NCBI GenBank assembly: GCA_035315125.1
Contig: DATFYI010000123.1
Coordinates: 1-23,505 of the forward strand
DNA from: DATFYI01 sp035315125
Lineage (GTDB): Bacteria > Chloroflexota > Anaerolineae > Anaerolineales > Anaerolineaceae
Direction of reading: 5' to 3'
Length of the DNA stretch: 23,505 nucleotides
Position numbers and translations under genes: made by a program. The notes beneath the pieces are model-generated. The model saw only the letters and a program-made list of their open reading frames with translations. It searched no databases and was not told the DNA's origin. Positions 14,654 through 22,308 of this stretch are shown here, one piece after another; position 1 is the stretch's first letter; every line of letters starts with the position of its first letter.

Positions 14654-15817
14654 CTAAACAATCGGATAGTAACCGAATTCCTCGACAGCATCGCGCATAG
14701 CAACCAGGTTTTCAGGGCGCACGTCACTCTGAACATTATGCACCGGTGCAACGATATACCCCCCGCCTGGAGCCAGCGCCTGAATATAGCGGCGGGTGTG
14801 CTGGCGTACTTCTTCCGGAGTACCAAACGGTAGGACATATTGCGCATCAATACCGCCATGGAAGGACATCCGGTCGCCAAAATCCCTTTTTAAGGCAACT
14901 GGATCCATCCCTTTGGCATTGGGTTGGATGGGATCCAGGAGATCTAATCCCATCTCAATCCAATCAGGAATGAAAGAGCGTACATTTCCGCACGAGTGTA
15001 GCATGATTTTCGCATTCGGGTTCTTTTCGATCAGTTTTTGCTTGGCGAACCCCCAGAGTTCTTGCAAGTATGGGCGCAGCAGGCGACGGAACATGGATAA
15101 AGAAATGAGTGAAGTTTCCTGAGTACCCAAATCTTCACCGCTCAAGCGCAAGATGTCCACGTATTGACCTGCGGCTGCAATACCGACCTCATCCATACCC
15201 TTCTGGATTTCAAATAATTTTTTAAAAAGCGCATGGACAAACTCGGGGTTTTCCACAAGATCATTGAAAAACTGTTCCATGCCGCGCATATACCAGGCAG
15301 TTTCAAAAATTGCCCCACCAAATTTAGCCAGTATGGCAAATTCAGTATCGTCGTGAATGCTTTTCAGATATTTTTCCAGGCCATCTACCCGGCCCGGATC
15401 ATAAGGATCGGGCCAGGGGTAATCGTCCAGGTCTTTTACGGTGGCATCCTTGAGCGGATGTGAGCTCATTTCGTAATAATAACCGCCATTGGGCAAAGGC
15501 GACTTACTCCATTCGATCCCCCACTCATCAATGCTCTTATCTGGATCACTGGGTTTGGCATAATATTTTTTCTTTGGAGAGCCCATTCTTAACCAAAAGA
15601 CATCCAGTCCGAACTTTTCATTGACCAGCGGATGGATCGGTACATCCGTCCAGTGACCTACGGGCGGATTGTCATCGGCAATTTCAATGCCCATATACTT
15701 TTTGAGATTATTGTAGGCATCAATTGTGATCGACATACTGAGTGGCACACGGTCAGGTTCGCGATGAGATAGCGTTGTAACCACTCGTTGGCGTGAACTC
15801 ATGGTTTTTTTGTTCAT
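14654..15817 (-). CDS. UroD-family (MtaA/CmuA-like) corrinoid-linked methyltransferase
   Basis: This 387-residue protein of the uroporphyrinogen decarboxylase-like family is not likely to be HemE, given its neighbours and motifs. Family members move methyl groups to or from corrinoid proteins using a zinc site. HSCGNV places zinc ligands at His274 and Cys276. The usual third ligand region reads APVHNVQ, so His360 stands where MtaA-type proteins have Cys, a pattern consistent with a demethylating subgroup. Other motifs are RQRVVTTLSHREPDRVP at the N-terminus and HGGIDAQYVLPFGTPEEV. It is the last gene of its block, 46 bp after the corrinoid protein gene, its likely partner. The methyl donor is unknown. 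Confidence 0.85.
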   Translation of the reverse strand: MNKKTMSSRQRVVTTLSHREPDRVPLSMSITIDAYNNLKKYMGIEIADDNPPVGHWTDVPIHPLVNEKFGLDVFWLRMGSPKKKYYAKPSDPDKSIDEWGIEWSKSPLPNGGYYYEMSSHPLKDATVKDLDDYPWPDPYDPGRVDGLEKYLKSIHDDTEFAILAKFGGAIFETAWYMRGMEQFFNDLVENPEFVHALFKKLFEIQKGMDEVGIAAAGQYVDILRLSGEDLGTQETSLISLSMFRRLLRPYLQELWGFAKQKLIEKNPNAKIMLHSCGNVRSFIPDWIEMGLDLLDPIQPNAKGMDPVALKRDFGDRMSFHGGIDAQYVLPFGTPEEVRQHTRRYIQALAPGGGYIVAPVHNVQSDVRPENLVAMRDAVEEFGYYPIV

Positions 15818-15863
15818 TTTATTACATCCGATGCCAAAATTTTATCTTTTACTTGAAAGCAAA

Positions 15864-16502
15864 TCAGGCTGAGATGAGAGACTGCGCCAAGGTTGCGGCC
15901 CGGCTGGCATCCTGGGAGTAGCCATCTGCACCGATTTGATCAGCAAAGGTCTGGTTGACCGGCGCTCCCCCAATGATCACTTTCACTTTCTGGCGGAGAC
16001 CGGCAGTTTGCAGGGCTTTGATAGTCTTTTCCATCATCGGCATGGTGGTGGTCAACAAGGCCGATAATGCGATGATGTCCGGCGATTGTTCCTGCACCAC
16101 GGATACAAACTTGGCCGGATCCACGTCTGTCCCCAGGTCGATCACATCAAATCCCGATCCTTCCAGCATCATACCCACTAAATTCTTGCCAATATCGTGC
16201 AAGTCCCCTTTTACCGTTCCGATTGCAACCTTGCCCATCGACTTGACATTGTTTTTCAGCAGCTCGGGTTTTAGCACGGTTAAGCCATTCTGCATGCTGC
16301 GAGCCGAGATGAGCATTTCCGGCACATAAAAATCCCCTTCTTCAAAGCGCTTGCCGACTTCCTTCATGGCGGCAATCATGCCATCGGATAGGATCTCGCC
16401 AGGATCCAGACCTGCATTTAATGCAGCCTGAACCGCCTGGGCCGTCTCGGCTCGTTCTCCATTCAAGATTGCATCGTATATGGATTGCAGAAGTTCATTC
16501 AT
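15864..16502 (-). CDS. Corrinoid (B12-binding) methyltransferase protein, MtaC/MtbC-like
   Basis: This 212-residue shuttle protein carries a methyl group on cobalamin between two methyltransferases. It has the standard two-domain build: a helical cap (about 1-88, with FEEGDFYVPEMLISARSM) and a Rossmann-like B12 domain. In the B12 domain GDLHDIGKNLV holds the DxHxxG motif (Asp100, His102 as lower cobalt ligand, Gly105). SALLTTTM lies near 147-154 and the GG of the nucleotide-tail site near 178. The start is ATG at 16502, with AAGGA two bases and GGAGG ten bases upstream. It is flanked by two UroD-family genes, a normal arrangement for substrate:corrinoid methyl transfer. A reductive activator (RamA/RACE) is needed and is absent from the window. 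Confidence 0.95.
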   Translation of the reverse strand: MNELLQSIYDAILNGERAETAQAVQAALNAGLDPGEILSDGMIAAMKEVGKRFEEGDFYVPEMLISARSMQNGLTVLKPELLKNNVKSMGKVAIGTVKGDLHDIGKNLVGMMLEGSGFDVIDLGTDVDPAKFVSVVQEQSPDIIALSALLTTTMPMMEKTIKALQTAGLRQKVKVIIGGAPVNQTFADQIGADGYSQDASRAATLAQSLISA

Positions 16503-16590
16503 GTTCCTTTTTCCTCCGGTTACAATATGAGATCAAATTATTCAAAAGCTAATTTTGAAACCATCCAGCAGGTTTATCAGCCTGGAGGGA

Positions 16591-16615
16591 ATACTATAGT
16601 TATCTTACATAGTAT
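16591..16615. repeat. Inverted repeat in the gap before the corrinoid gene
   Basis: ATACTAT and ATAGTAT are perfect 7-bp arms with an 11-bp spacer, in the 137-bp gap between the second UroD gene and the corrinoid gene. Its AT-rich character and place suggest a regulator site or part of an internal promoter, but no clear -35/-10 pair was identified. The rest of the gap (16503-16590, 16616-16639) holds only the ribosome site. Confidence 0.3.
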
Positions 16616-16639
16616 ATCATTAGAACACAGTCGAGCTTT

Positions 16640-17809
16640 CTAAAGGGGCAGGTCTGCACGCAGCTTCAACAGCCCATTACGCCGCAAGGTTGTTCGGCGA
16701 GCGCGAATATGTTCTATGTCGATGGGGTAGTTACCATATTCATGTACAGTTCGATACATTGTGACGGTATTAACAACCGGCACCAGATCGTGAACTTCAC
16801 TGGACGAGCCGATAAAGATACCACCCCGTGGGCCGATCTTTTCAATCAGCTCCAGGGTTTCATCTTCCACATCTCCTGCAGTGCCATGAGGTAAAGTTTG
16901 TGCGCAGCAGACGTTACCGAAGAGAAGTTTGTTTGGATAGCGGTTGCTTATCTCAAAGATGTCATTGCAGCCGTTTCGCTCGATCGGGTTTAAACCATCA
17001 GCGCCCAATTCATCAAAGATGAGTGGAAGGAAATCTCCATAACGGCCATCGGTATGGTACAAAAATCTCATTCCAGCCTCATGGATCGGATCGGCAATCC
17101 AGCGCCAGCGCGGCAACCCCTCCTTACGCACCTTACTTGGCCTGAAGATGGGACCGGTGGTGGTAGCAATGTCTTCCCCCATGAACAACAACGGAACCTG
17201 GCTGACTTCGGCATATGTGCGCGCAATGTATGCTGAGAACAGCCCACAACAATCCATGATATGAGCTACCAATTCCGGCGCTTCGTAAAGCCCCAGACAG
17301 AATAACTCCATATCCATATAGCTATATGCGTCGGTAAAAGGTCCTTCCACTGCACCAATAAAGACAAGATTTTGTTCATTCATTACTTCCTGCATCTCTT
17401 TGATGGAAGGAGCGTACCAATCCCGCACTTCTTCAAAGACAGGTTTTTCAGGCATGTGTTTCTCTAATTCACTCAATGTAGAAAAAGGCCGTTTTGCAAT
17501 CCAGGCCGTACCACCTGTTTGGTCAACTCGCCATTCCCCCCGGTTAACATGAAAAAAACGAATCCAATTGTCAATCTTGGAGCCCATCCAATGCGAAGCG
17601 GGATCGTAAATAAAGCGTGTTATGTCAAGACCGGCATTCTTCCAGGTCAGGGCGTTCATTTCCATGACATCTTTCCACGAATAAGAGTGCCCACGTTGAT
17701 AGCCGCCCAATTGTTCAATCAGCGAACCAGAATCAACAAAATCGTAGGTCATGATATGATCAACTGGCTCCCAGTTGATAGCTTTTTTGAACCGTTCCAA
17801 ATTGTTCAT
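16640..17809 (-). CDS. UroD-family protein, second and divergent copy
   Basis: This 389-residue protein has the uroporphyrinogen-decarboxylase-like TIM-barrel layout: N-terminal RFKKAINWEPVDH, then AVEGPFTDAY near 153-162 and GEDIATTTGPIF near 211-222. The usual zinc motif HxC reads YHTDGRYGD (His252, Asp254), and CC occurs at 301-302 in GNVCC. The C-terminal ligand region is IGSSSEVHDLVP. It lacks the heme-pathway signatures, and it is clearly different from its neighbour at 14654-15817. It is likely one of the two methyltransferases acting with the corrinoid protein, for example substrate-side versus acceptor-side. AGGAG lies nine bases before the ATG. Confidence 0.78.
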   Translation of the reverse strand: MNNLERFKKAINWEPVDHIMTYDFVDSGSLIEQLGGYQRGHSYSWKDVMEMNALTWKNAGLDITRFIYDPASHWMGSKIDNWIRFFHVNRGEWRVDQTGGTAWIAKRPFSTLSELEKHMPEKPVFEEVRDWYAPSIKEMQEVMNEQNLVFIGAVEGPFTDAYSYMDMELFCLGLYEAPELVAHIMDCCGLFSAYIARTYAEVSQVPLLFMGEDIATTTGPIFRPSKVRKEGLPRWRWIADPIHEAGMRFLYHTDGRYGDFLPLIFDELGADGLNPIERNGCNDIFEISNRYPNKLLFGNVCCAQTLPHGTAGDVEDETLELIEKIGPRGGIFIGSSSEVHDLVPVVNTVTMYRTVHEYGNYPIDIEHIRARRTTLRRNGLLKLRADLPL

Positions 17810-17880
17810 TCTTAAATTCTCCTACTGAATAGTAACGATAAGGATCTTTGATCAAGTCTGAACGCTGAGATGATTTCTCC

Positions 17881-17899
17881 AGATATAGTTATAATATCT
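17881..17899. repeat. AT-rich palindrome after the epimerase-like gene
   Basis: AGATAT-N7-ATATCT is a perfect 6-bp-arm palindrome in the 94-bp gap between the epimerase-like and UroD-family genes. It could be an operator for an internal promoter. TATTAT and TATAAC sit within it on the minus strand, but no fitting -35 was found. Confidence 0.3.
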
Positions 17900-17903
17900 T
17901 TTG

Positions 17904-18884
17904 CTATTTATGGGGGATAGGTTGTCCATCATGTCCCAGGCGGATTATCAATGTCCAGGTATGGGTATCGCCTGCTGGCAGTATCGCCACTTTGCCATTT
18001 TGATAAGCTAAAGCCAGATCATCATACCAACCTGTGGTCGGCTCAGGTGTGACGACCGATTTATGGTTCAGTGCGCCTTCATCAACCCACAAGCCCAGAT
18101 AAGGCAACTCCTGAGAGGCCCATTCGATACGAATCCATTGGCCAGAGTCCCGCCGCAGAACAGCGACCCAGGTTGGTCGATCTTGTGGCAAGACAAAAAA
18201 TTTACGCGCCTGTTTCAACGTCGCTGGACCAACCAGATCGGTGCGCACAGATAAGCCCTTTAAGTCAGTGGCCTGCGGCCAGCCAAAATGAGTTTCGGGC
18301 GGTCCCCACCCCCAAGTCTCAGAGATCGTATTGACCACCTGAGTAATCTCAGGCGGGAATATCACCTGGCCTTCCATGCCGCAGGTAAACTGCGGGTGTG
18401 CAGCCCAGATATATGGCATGGGCTCAGATGCCAGACTGGTCAGGGCATATTGTAATCGTAGGGTAGCAGGTTCTGGACAATCTGCAGTACGCTTGAACTG
18501 GTAAGGCAGAGCGAAGCCCTGCATGCTCAAACTCAGACTATTTTTTTCATTTTGTTCAATATGCCAGGGTAAGCTCCAGGCTTCCCCATGATCGGGCAGA
18601 TTGACGCTATAATGATCACCAGGAGCGGGATATCGACAGGCAACAATCGTTGGAAACATCTCGTCCCAGCCAGACATATCCTGGTGCTCGAAAGCTGCGC
18701 CATATGCAACGGGTCTGAAGGGCCGTTTGCCAGAATCAATTAACCACTCGGTTTGGGTATGAAGATCGACCAGTGAAACAATTTTGGCCCCCATAGACGG
18801 GACCATGGTTACACTTAAGTCAGGACTCGCCAGCGTCCATGCCTCAATACCATGCCAGATTGTCTGGTTTACCAAAACTTCCAC
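17904..18884 (-). CDS. Aldose 1-epimerase-like (galactose mutarotase fold) protein
   Basis: This 326-residue protein has the beta-sandwich mutarotase fold. Counted from the chosen start, His in PDHGEAW (about 99), His in WAAHPQF (about 163) and Glu in TPEPTTG (about 281) line up with the catalytic His/Glu set of aldose 1-epimerases. It probably interconverts anomers of the imported sugar, or binds a related sugar. GTG at 18884 is chosen because GAGG lies eight bases upstream; an upstream in-frame TTG at 18905 has no such site. It follows the sugar permease by 53 bp, in the same operon. Sequence away from the motifs is diverged, so the exact sugar is not predictable. Confidence 0.72.
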   Translation of the reverse strand: MEVLVNQTIWHGIEAWTLASPDLSVTMVPSMGAKIVSLVDLHTQTEWLIDSGKRPFRPVAYGAAFEHQDMSGWDEMFPTIVACRYPAPGDHYSVNLPDHGEAWSLPWHIEQNEKNSLSLSMQGFALPYQFKRTADCPEPATLRLQYALTSLASEPMPYIWAAHPQFTCGMEGQVIFPPEITQVVNTISETWGWGPPETHFGWPQATDLKGLSVRTDLVGPATLKQARKFFVLPQDRPTWVAVLRRDSGQWIRIEWASQELPYLGLWVDEGALNHKSVVTPEPTTGWYDDLALAYQNGKVAILPAGDTHTWTLIIRLGHDGQPIPHK

Positions 18885-18937
18885 AATGGCTTCCTCAATG
18901 ATCAAAAATGATCAACACGCCTGGTCATCACCTGACA

Positions 18938-20071
18938 TTAACCCTCGGCGGCAATGCGCGTGCGCACGTGCTCGGTGCGCGCCTGACGCCATTGGGAAAT
19001 TGCTACAGCGGCGATGAGCAGAAAACCAAGAGCAACCTGTTGGATGAAGGTGTTGAAACCGAGTAAGTTCATGCCGTTATTAAGAACACCGACCATAATA
19101 ACCGCCAGGAAAGTGCCCATGATGGTTCCCTTGCCACCGGTCGTTGCCGCACCGCCCAGAAACACGGCAGTAACTGCCTGAAGTTCAAGACCAACACCGT
19201 TGACCGGGTTCCCTGAGGTTGTACGTGCTGTGAGAAGTACACCGGCCAGCCCGGCAATGCTGCCTGACAGCATATACATCATGATACGCATCCGCGAAAT
19301 ATTGATACCTGCCAGGCGAGCGGCGGTAGCATTGCCACCAATAGCATAAATCGCCCGGCCAAAGTCTGTATACCGCATGATGACGTGGACGAGAACTGCC
19401 ACGAATAAAAGGATAACGGTCAGGACGGGGATGCCAGTCCAGTGCCCTTTGTCGAGGGATGGGACAGCCCAATTGGACAGAAAACGACCCTGTGCCAGCC
19501 AGGTGAAGTCCGGTACGGTATAAACACCGATTGGTTTACCACCTGGCGCCAGCAAAAAGGCGAAGCCGGCAAAGGCGGCCAATGTGCCTAGGGTAGCAAT
19601 AATCGGATTCACACGCAGACCGGTTACGATATAGCCATTAAGCGCACCAGCAATCATGCCGGCCACGATCCCAGCGAAAATCGCTGCTAACACACTACCG
19701 GTTGGTAGGATGTGCAGTCCACCAACCACCCCCTGGCCGATCAACACAGAAGCCGCCACCACTGAACCGACTGAAGAGATCGAACCGACCGAAATATCCA
19801 GGGCGCCGGCGATGATAACAACTGACTCGCCCATAGACAGGAGACCAACGATCACAATTGCCTGGGCAAGACTGTTCATAAGATTCTGCCATGTGAAGAA
19901 CATGCTGCCGCCGCTGAGTCCAAACCAGCTGCTTACGACCGTGATAAGAAGAACCATGATGGCGAGCGCGAATATTAGCGAGAGATTGTCGGTTCCAACA
20001 AAGCCAATCGCCTTTTTAAAAGCACCACTGTCACCCGCAGCTGCTGATCGTGTGGTAATTTCTTTGCTCAT
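18938..20071 (-). CDS. Sugar ABC transporter permease (RbsC/XylH family)
   Basis: This 377-residue inner-membrane permease of the ribose/xylose/galactose importer family has eight to ten hydrophobic spans. Typical motifs are VVIIAGALDISVGS (about 84-97), LNGYIVTGLRVNPIIATLGT, the coupling loop YAIGGNATAARLAGIN and AVFLGGAATTGGKGT. The start ATG overlaps the stop of the ATPase gene (ATGA), with AGGAGG ten bases upstream. A C-terminal Arg/Glu-rich tail (QWRQARTEHVRTRIAAEG) is cytoplasmic. The sugar is uncertain; the binding-protein domains resemble xylose- and arabinose-type proteins. Confidence 0.93.
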   Translation of the reverse strand: MSKEITTRSAAAGDSGAFKKAIGFVGTDNLSLIFALAIMVLLITVVSSWFGLSGGSMFFTWQNLMNSLAQAIVIVGLLSMGESVVIIAGALDISVGSISSVGSVVAASVLIGQGVVGGLHILPTGSVLAAIFAGIVAGMIAGALNGYIVTGLRVNPIIATLGTLAAFAGFAFLLAPGGKPIGVYTVPDFTWLAQGRFLSNWAVPSLDKGHWTGIPVLTVILLFVAVLVHVIMRYTDFGRAIYAIGGNATAARLAGINISRMRIMMYMLSGSIAGLAGVLLTARTTSGNPVNGVGLELQAVTAVFLGGAATTGGKGTIMGTFLAVIMVGVLNNGMNLLGFNTFIQQVALGFLLIAAVAISQWRQARTEHVRTRIAAEG

Positions 20072-21648
20072 TTAAGACTGTCCTCCTGGGTTGGCGCCAT
20101 GATCGGGGCTGCCGATAAATGGTCGGACATCGCGAGCCTGAGTACCGCCTCTTCGGTGGCATCTGTTCCCGTGAGTTCTCCTGTGATTCGACCGTTCTGC
20201 ATAACATAAATACGATCCGAGAGACCAAGCACTTCGGTCAACTCGGAACTGATGAACATTATTCCTAACCCCTCATTGGCAAGATCATCGATCAGGTGGT
20301 AAATCTCCGCTTTTGCACCGATATCGATACCGCGGGTCGGTTCATCCAGAATCAGCACCTTTGGCTTGGCAGCCAGCCAGCGTGCCAGGACGACCTTCTG
20401 TTGATTACCGCCAGAGAGCTTGCCGGCTTCCTGTTCAAGGGAGGGTGTCCTCACTCTAAGTTTCTCCACGAAATCGGTTACAACAATCCGCTCGAGATGT
20501 TGGCGAATGAAATGGAAGCGACTGAGCTGCCTCATAATTGCCATGGATGTGTTTTCAAGCACACTGCGCATGAGCACAAGTCCCTCGCGCTTACGGTCTT
20601 CCGGAGCAAACCCAATGCCCCTTGCAATTGCGTCATTTGGGTGATGGATGTTCACGGATCGTCCATCGAGAACCACGCTTCCCCCAGTTTTCGGTAGCTC
20701 ACCGAAGATAACTTTTGCTAATTCCGTACGCCCCGCTCCGACGATACCGGCAAATCCTACCACCTCACCTGCATTGATATGAAAACTCACATTACGATGC
20801 CAGTCACTATTCAGACCGTCCACTCGCAAGACCTCATGGTCACTGGCAGAAGGATGACGCTTGAAGACATCCGAAAGATCGCGACCAACCATCAGTCTTA
20901 CGATATCAGCCTCAGTCAATTCTGAAGCTGGCTTGATAGCGATGAGACGTCCATCCCGCAGGATCGCCACGCGATCGCACAGCCTTAGAATCTCTTTGAT
21001 TCTATGCGATACATAGATTATCGCAATACCTTCGTCACGAAGACGACGGACAAGCGCAAAAAGGCGCTCTACCTCCTCATCGGTAAGTGAAGAGGTCGGC
21101 TCGTCAAGTGCAAGAACCCGCACTCCTGACTTAAGCGCCCGCATGATCTCAACGAGTTGTCTTTGGGCGGATGATAGCTGGTCACCCAGCAAATCCGTCG
21201 GTAGAACATTCTCGAACCCGTATTCTACCAGACTGTGACGAACATCTTCATTGAGGCGGCGTCGGTCAATGAAACCATATCGCTTCGGTAGCTCGCCAAC
21301 CCAGATATTTTCAGCAACGTTGACACCCGGTACAATCTCAGGTTCCTGGTAGATGACGCGGATGCCGGCTTTGTGGGCAGCGTACGGGCTTGAAAAAGAG
21401 AGGCGCTTCCCGTCCATGGTAAGCGTGCCGCTGTCCGATTGGTAATCACCATTAATGATTTTCAAGAGTGTCGACTTTCCGGCGCCATTCTCACCCATAA
21501 AGGCCAGGATTTCTCCCGGGCAGATGTCAAGCGAAACGTCTGTAAGGGCCTTTACGTTGGGAAATTCTTTGCTCAGATGGCGAACTTCAAGGGTTCCAGG
21601 CCGGATAGGCGACTCTTCGGATAGGCTTGTGGTAGCGGTCATTGTCAT
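20068..21648 (-). CDS. Sugar ABC transporter ATP-binding protein, two-domain (RbsA/XylG type)
   Basis: This 526-residue protein has two fused nucleotide-binding domains. The first is canonical: Walker A GENGAGKST (52-60), signature LSSAQRQLVEIMRAL near 160 and LALDEPTSSL. The second has a degenerate Walker A (GIVGAGRTELAKV near 295) but a perfect signature LSGGNQQKVVLARWL and LILDEPTRGID. This asymmetry is normal for RbsA/AraG/XylG proteins. It energises the RbsC-type permease, whose gene it overlaps by 4 bp. The ATG at 21648 has AGGA 13 bases upstream, a weak ribosome site. Confidence 0.94.
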   Translation of the reverse strand: MTMTATTSLSEESPIRPGTLEVRHLSKEFPNVKALTDVSLDICPGEILAFMGENGAGKSTLLKIINGDYQSDSGTLTMDGKRLSFSSPYAAHKAGIRVIYQEPEIVPGVNVAENIWVGELPKRYGFIDRRRLNEDVRHSLVEYGFENVLPTDLLGDQLSSAQRQLVEIMRALKSGVRVLALDEPTSSLTDEEVERLFALVRRLRDEGIAIIYVSHRIKEILRLCDRVAILRDGRLIAIKPASELTEADIVRLMVGRDLSDVFKRHPSASDHEVLRVDGLNSDWHRNVSFHINAGEVVGFAGIVGAGRTELAKVIFGELPKTGGSVVLDGRSVNIHHPNDAIARGIGFAPEDRKREGLVLMRSVLENTSMAIMRQLSRFHFIRQHLERIVVTDFVEKLRVRTPSLEQEAGKLSGGNQQKVVLARWLAAKPKVLILDEPTRGIDIGAKAEIYHLIDDLANEGLGIMFISSELTEVLGLSDRIYVMQNGRITGELTGTDATEEAVLRLAMSDHLSAAPIMAPTQEDSLK

Positions 21649-21691
21649 GTTTGGTTACTTTTCCTAAAGCAGAGCCGCGGGCAGGGTTTTG

Positions 21692-21720
21692 GGGAGCCGA
21701 GCTGAATCAGCTCGGCTCCC
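21692..21720 (-). repeat. Perfect 14-bp-arm palindrome between binding-protein and ATPase genes
   Basis: GGGAGCCGAGCTGA and TCAGCTCGGCTCCC pair perfectly around one base. It lies 15 bp after the binding-protein stop. Downstream on the minus strand there is only CAAAAC, so termination would be partial. It likely protects the binding-protein mRNA and lowers expression of the ATPase and permease; on the plus strand it is followed by ATTTTAT. Confidence 0.75.
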
Positions 21721-21735
21721 ATTTTATAGATATCG

Positions 21736-22308
21736 TTACTTAGAGCAATTTGCCAGTGAAATCGGATCGAATACGGTCTTGTAGTTGGTTGGATCTACGA
21801 TCGTCGTCGGCGCATACGAATCGGCCGGCGGCGGCGTGCCTTTCGTTACCGCATTATACAAAACGGTGGCGGCTGTCTTGCCGACGTCCAGGCCCGAGAT
21901 GAAAAGGCCGGCTTTGAATCCGCTGGCCTGACCGGCGGCCCATGGCTTGCATGCTTCGTAAGCGCCCAGGCCAACGCCGATGATATTATCAGGCTTTACG
22001 CCTGCTGTACCAAGCGCATTCAGGGTTCCCAATACACCTTCATCATTGCAGCCAAATACAATCCAGTTGGTTACATCCGGATGGGCGGTGATAATTGGGC
22101 CCGCTGCATCTTGCGCTGAGAGGGTTTCACCAGTGTACGGTACCGGGAAGACCTGCGCTGCTGGCACACCGGCCGCTTCGATGGCTGCCTTTTCATTGTC
22201 GGTGCGGTCATTGCAGACTGAAAGCGTCTGCACCTCAACCGATAAGACACCCACCTTCTTGGTCGTGTCTTTTAGCCAACCGCCAGCGGTGAGCAGTGTG
22301 GAGGCTTC
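21736..22308 (-). pseudogene. C-terminal half of the AraF-like sugar-binding domain, cut off by an in-frame TAG
   Basis: This stretch continues the frame of the upstream binding protein with no shift and no further stop for 190 codons to its own stop at 21736. Reading through gives KKVG-stop-EASTLLTAGGW, a natural continuation, so one codon has become TAG, for example by GAG or CAG to TAG. The protein matches the second lobe of arabinose-binding-type proteins (VFGCNDEGVLGTLNALG, IIGVGLGAYEAC, SGLDVGKTAATVLYN). A GTG at 22254 could restart translation but would make only a partial lobe. The open frame suggests a recent mutation, sequence error or read-through. Confidence 0.8.

Noticed and set aside
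14654..17809. Heme-pathway uroporphyrinogen decarboxylase (hemE) for either UroD-family gene
   Set aside because: Both carry methyltransferase-type metal motifs, flank a corrinoid protein gene and have no other heme genes nearby.
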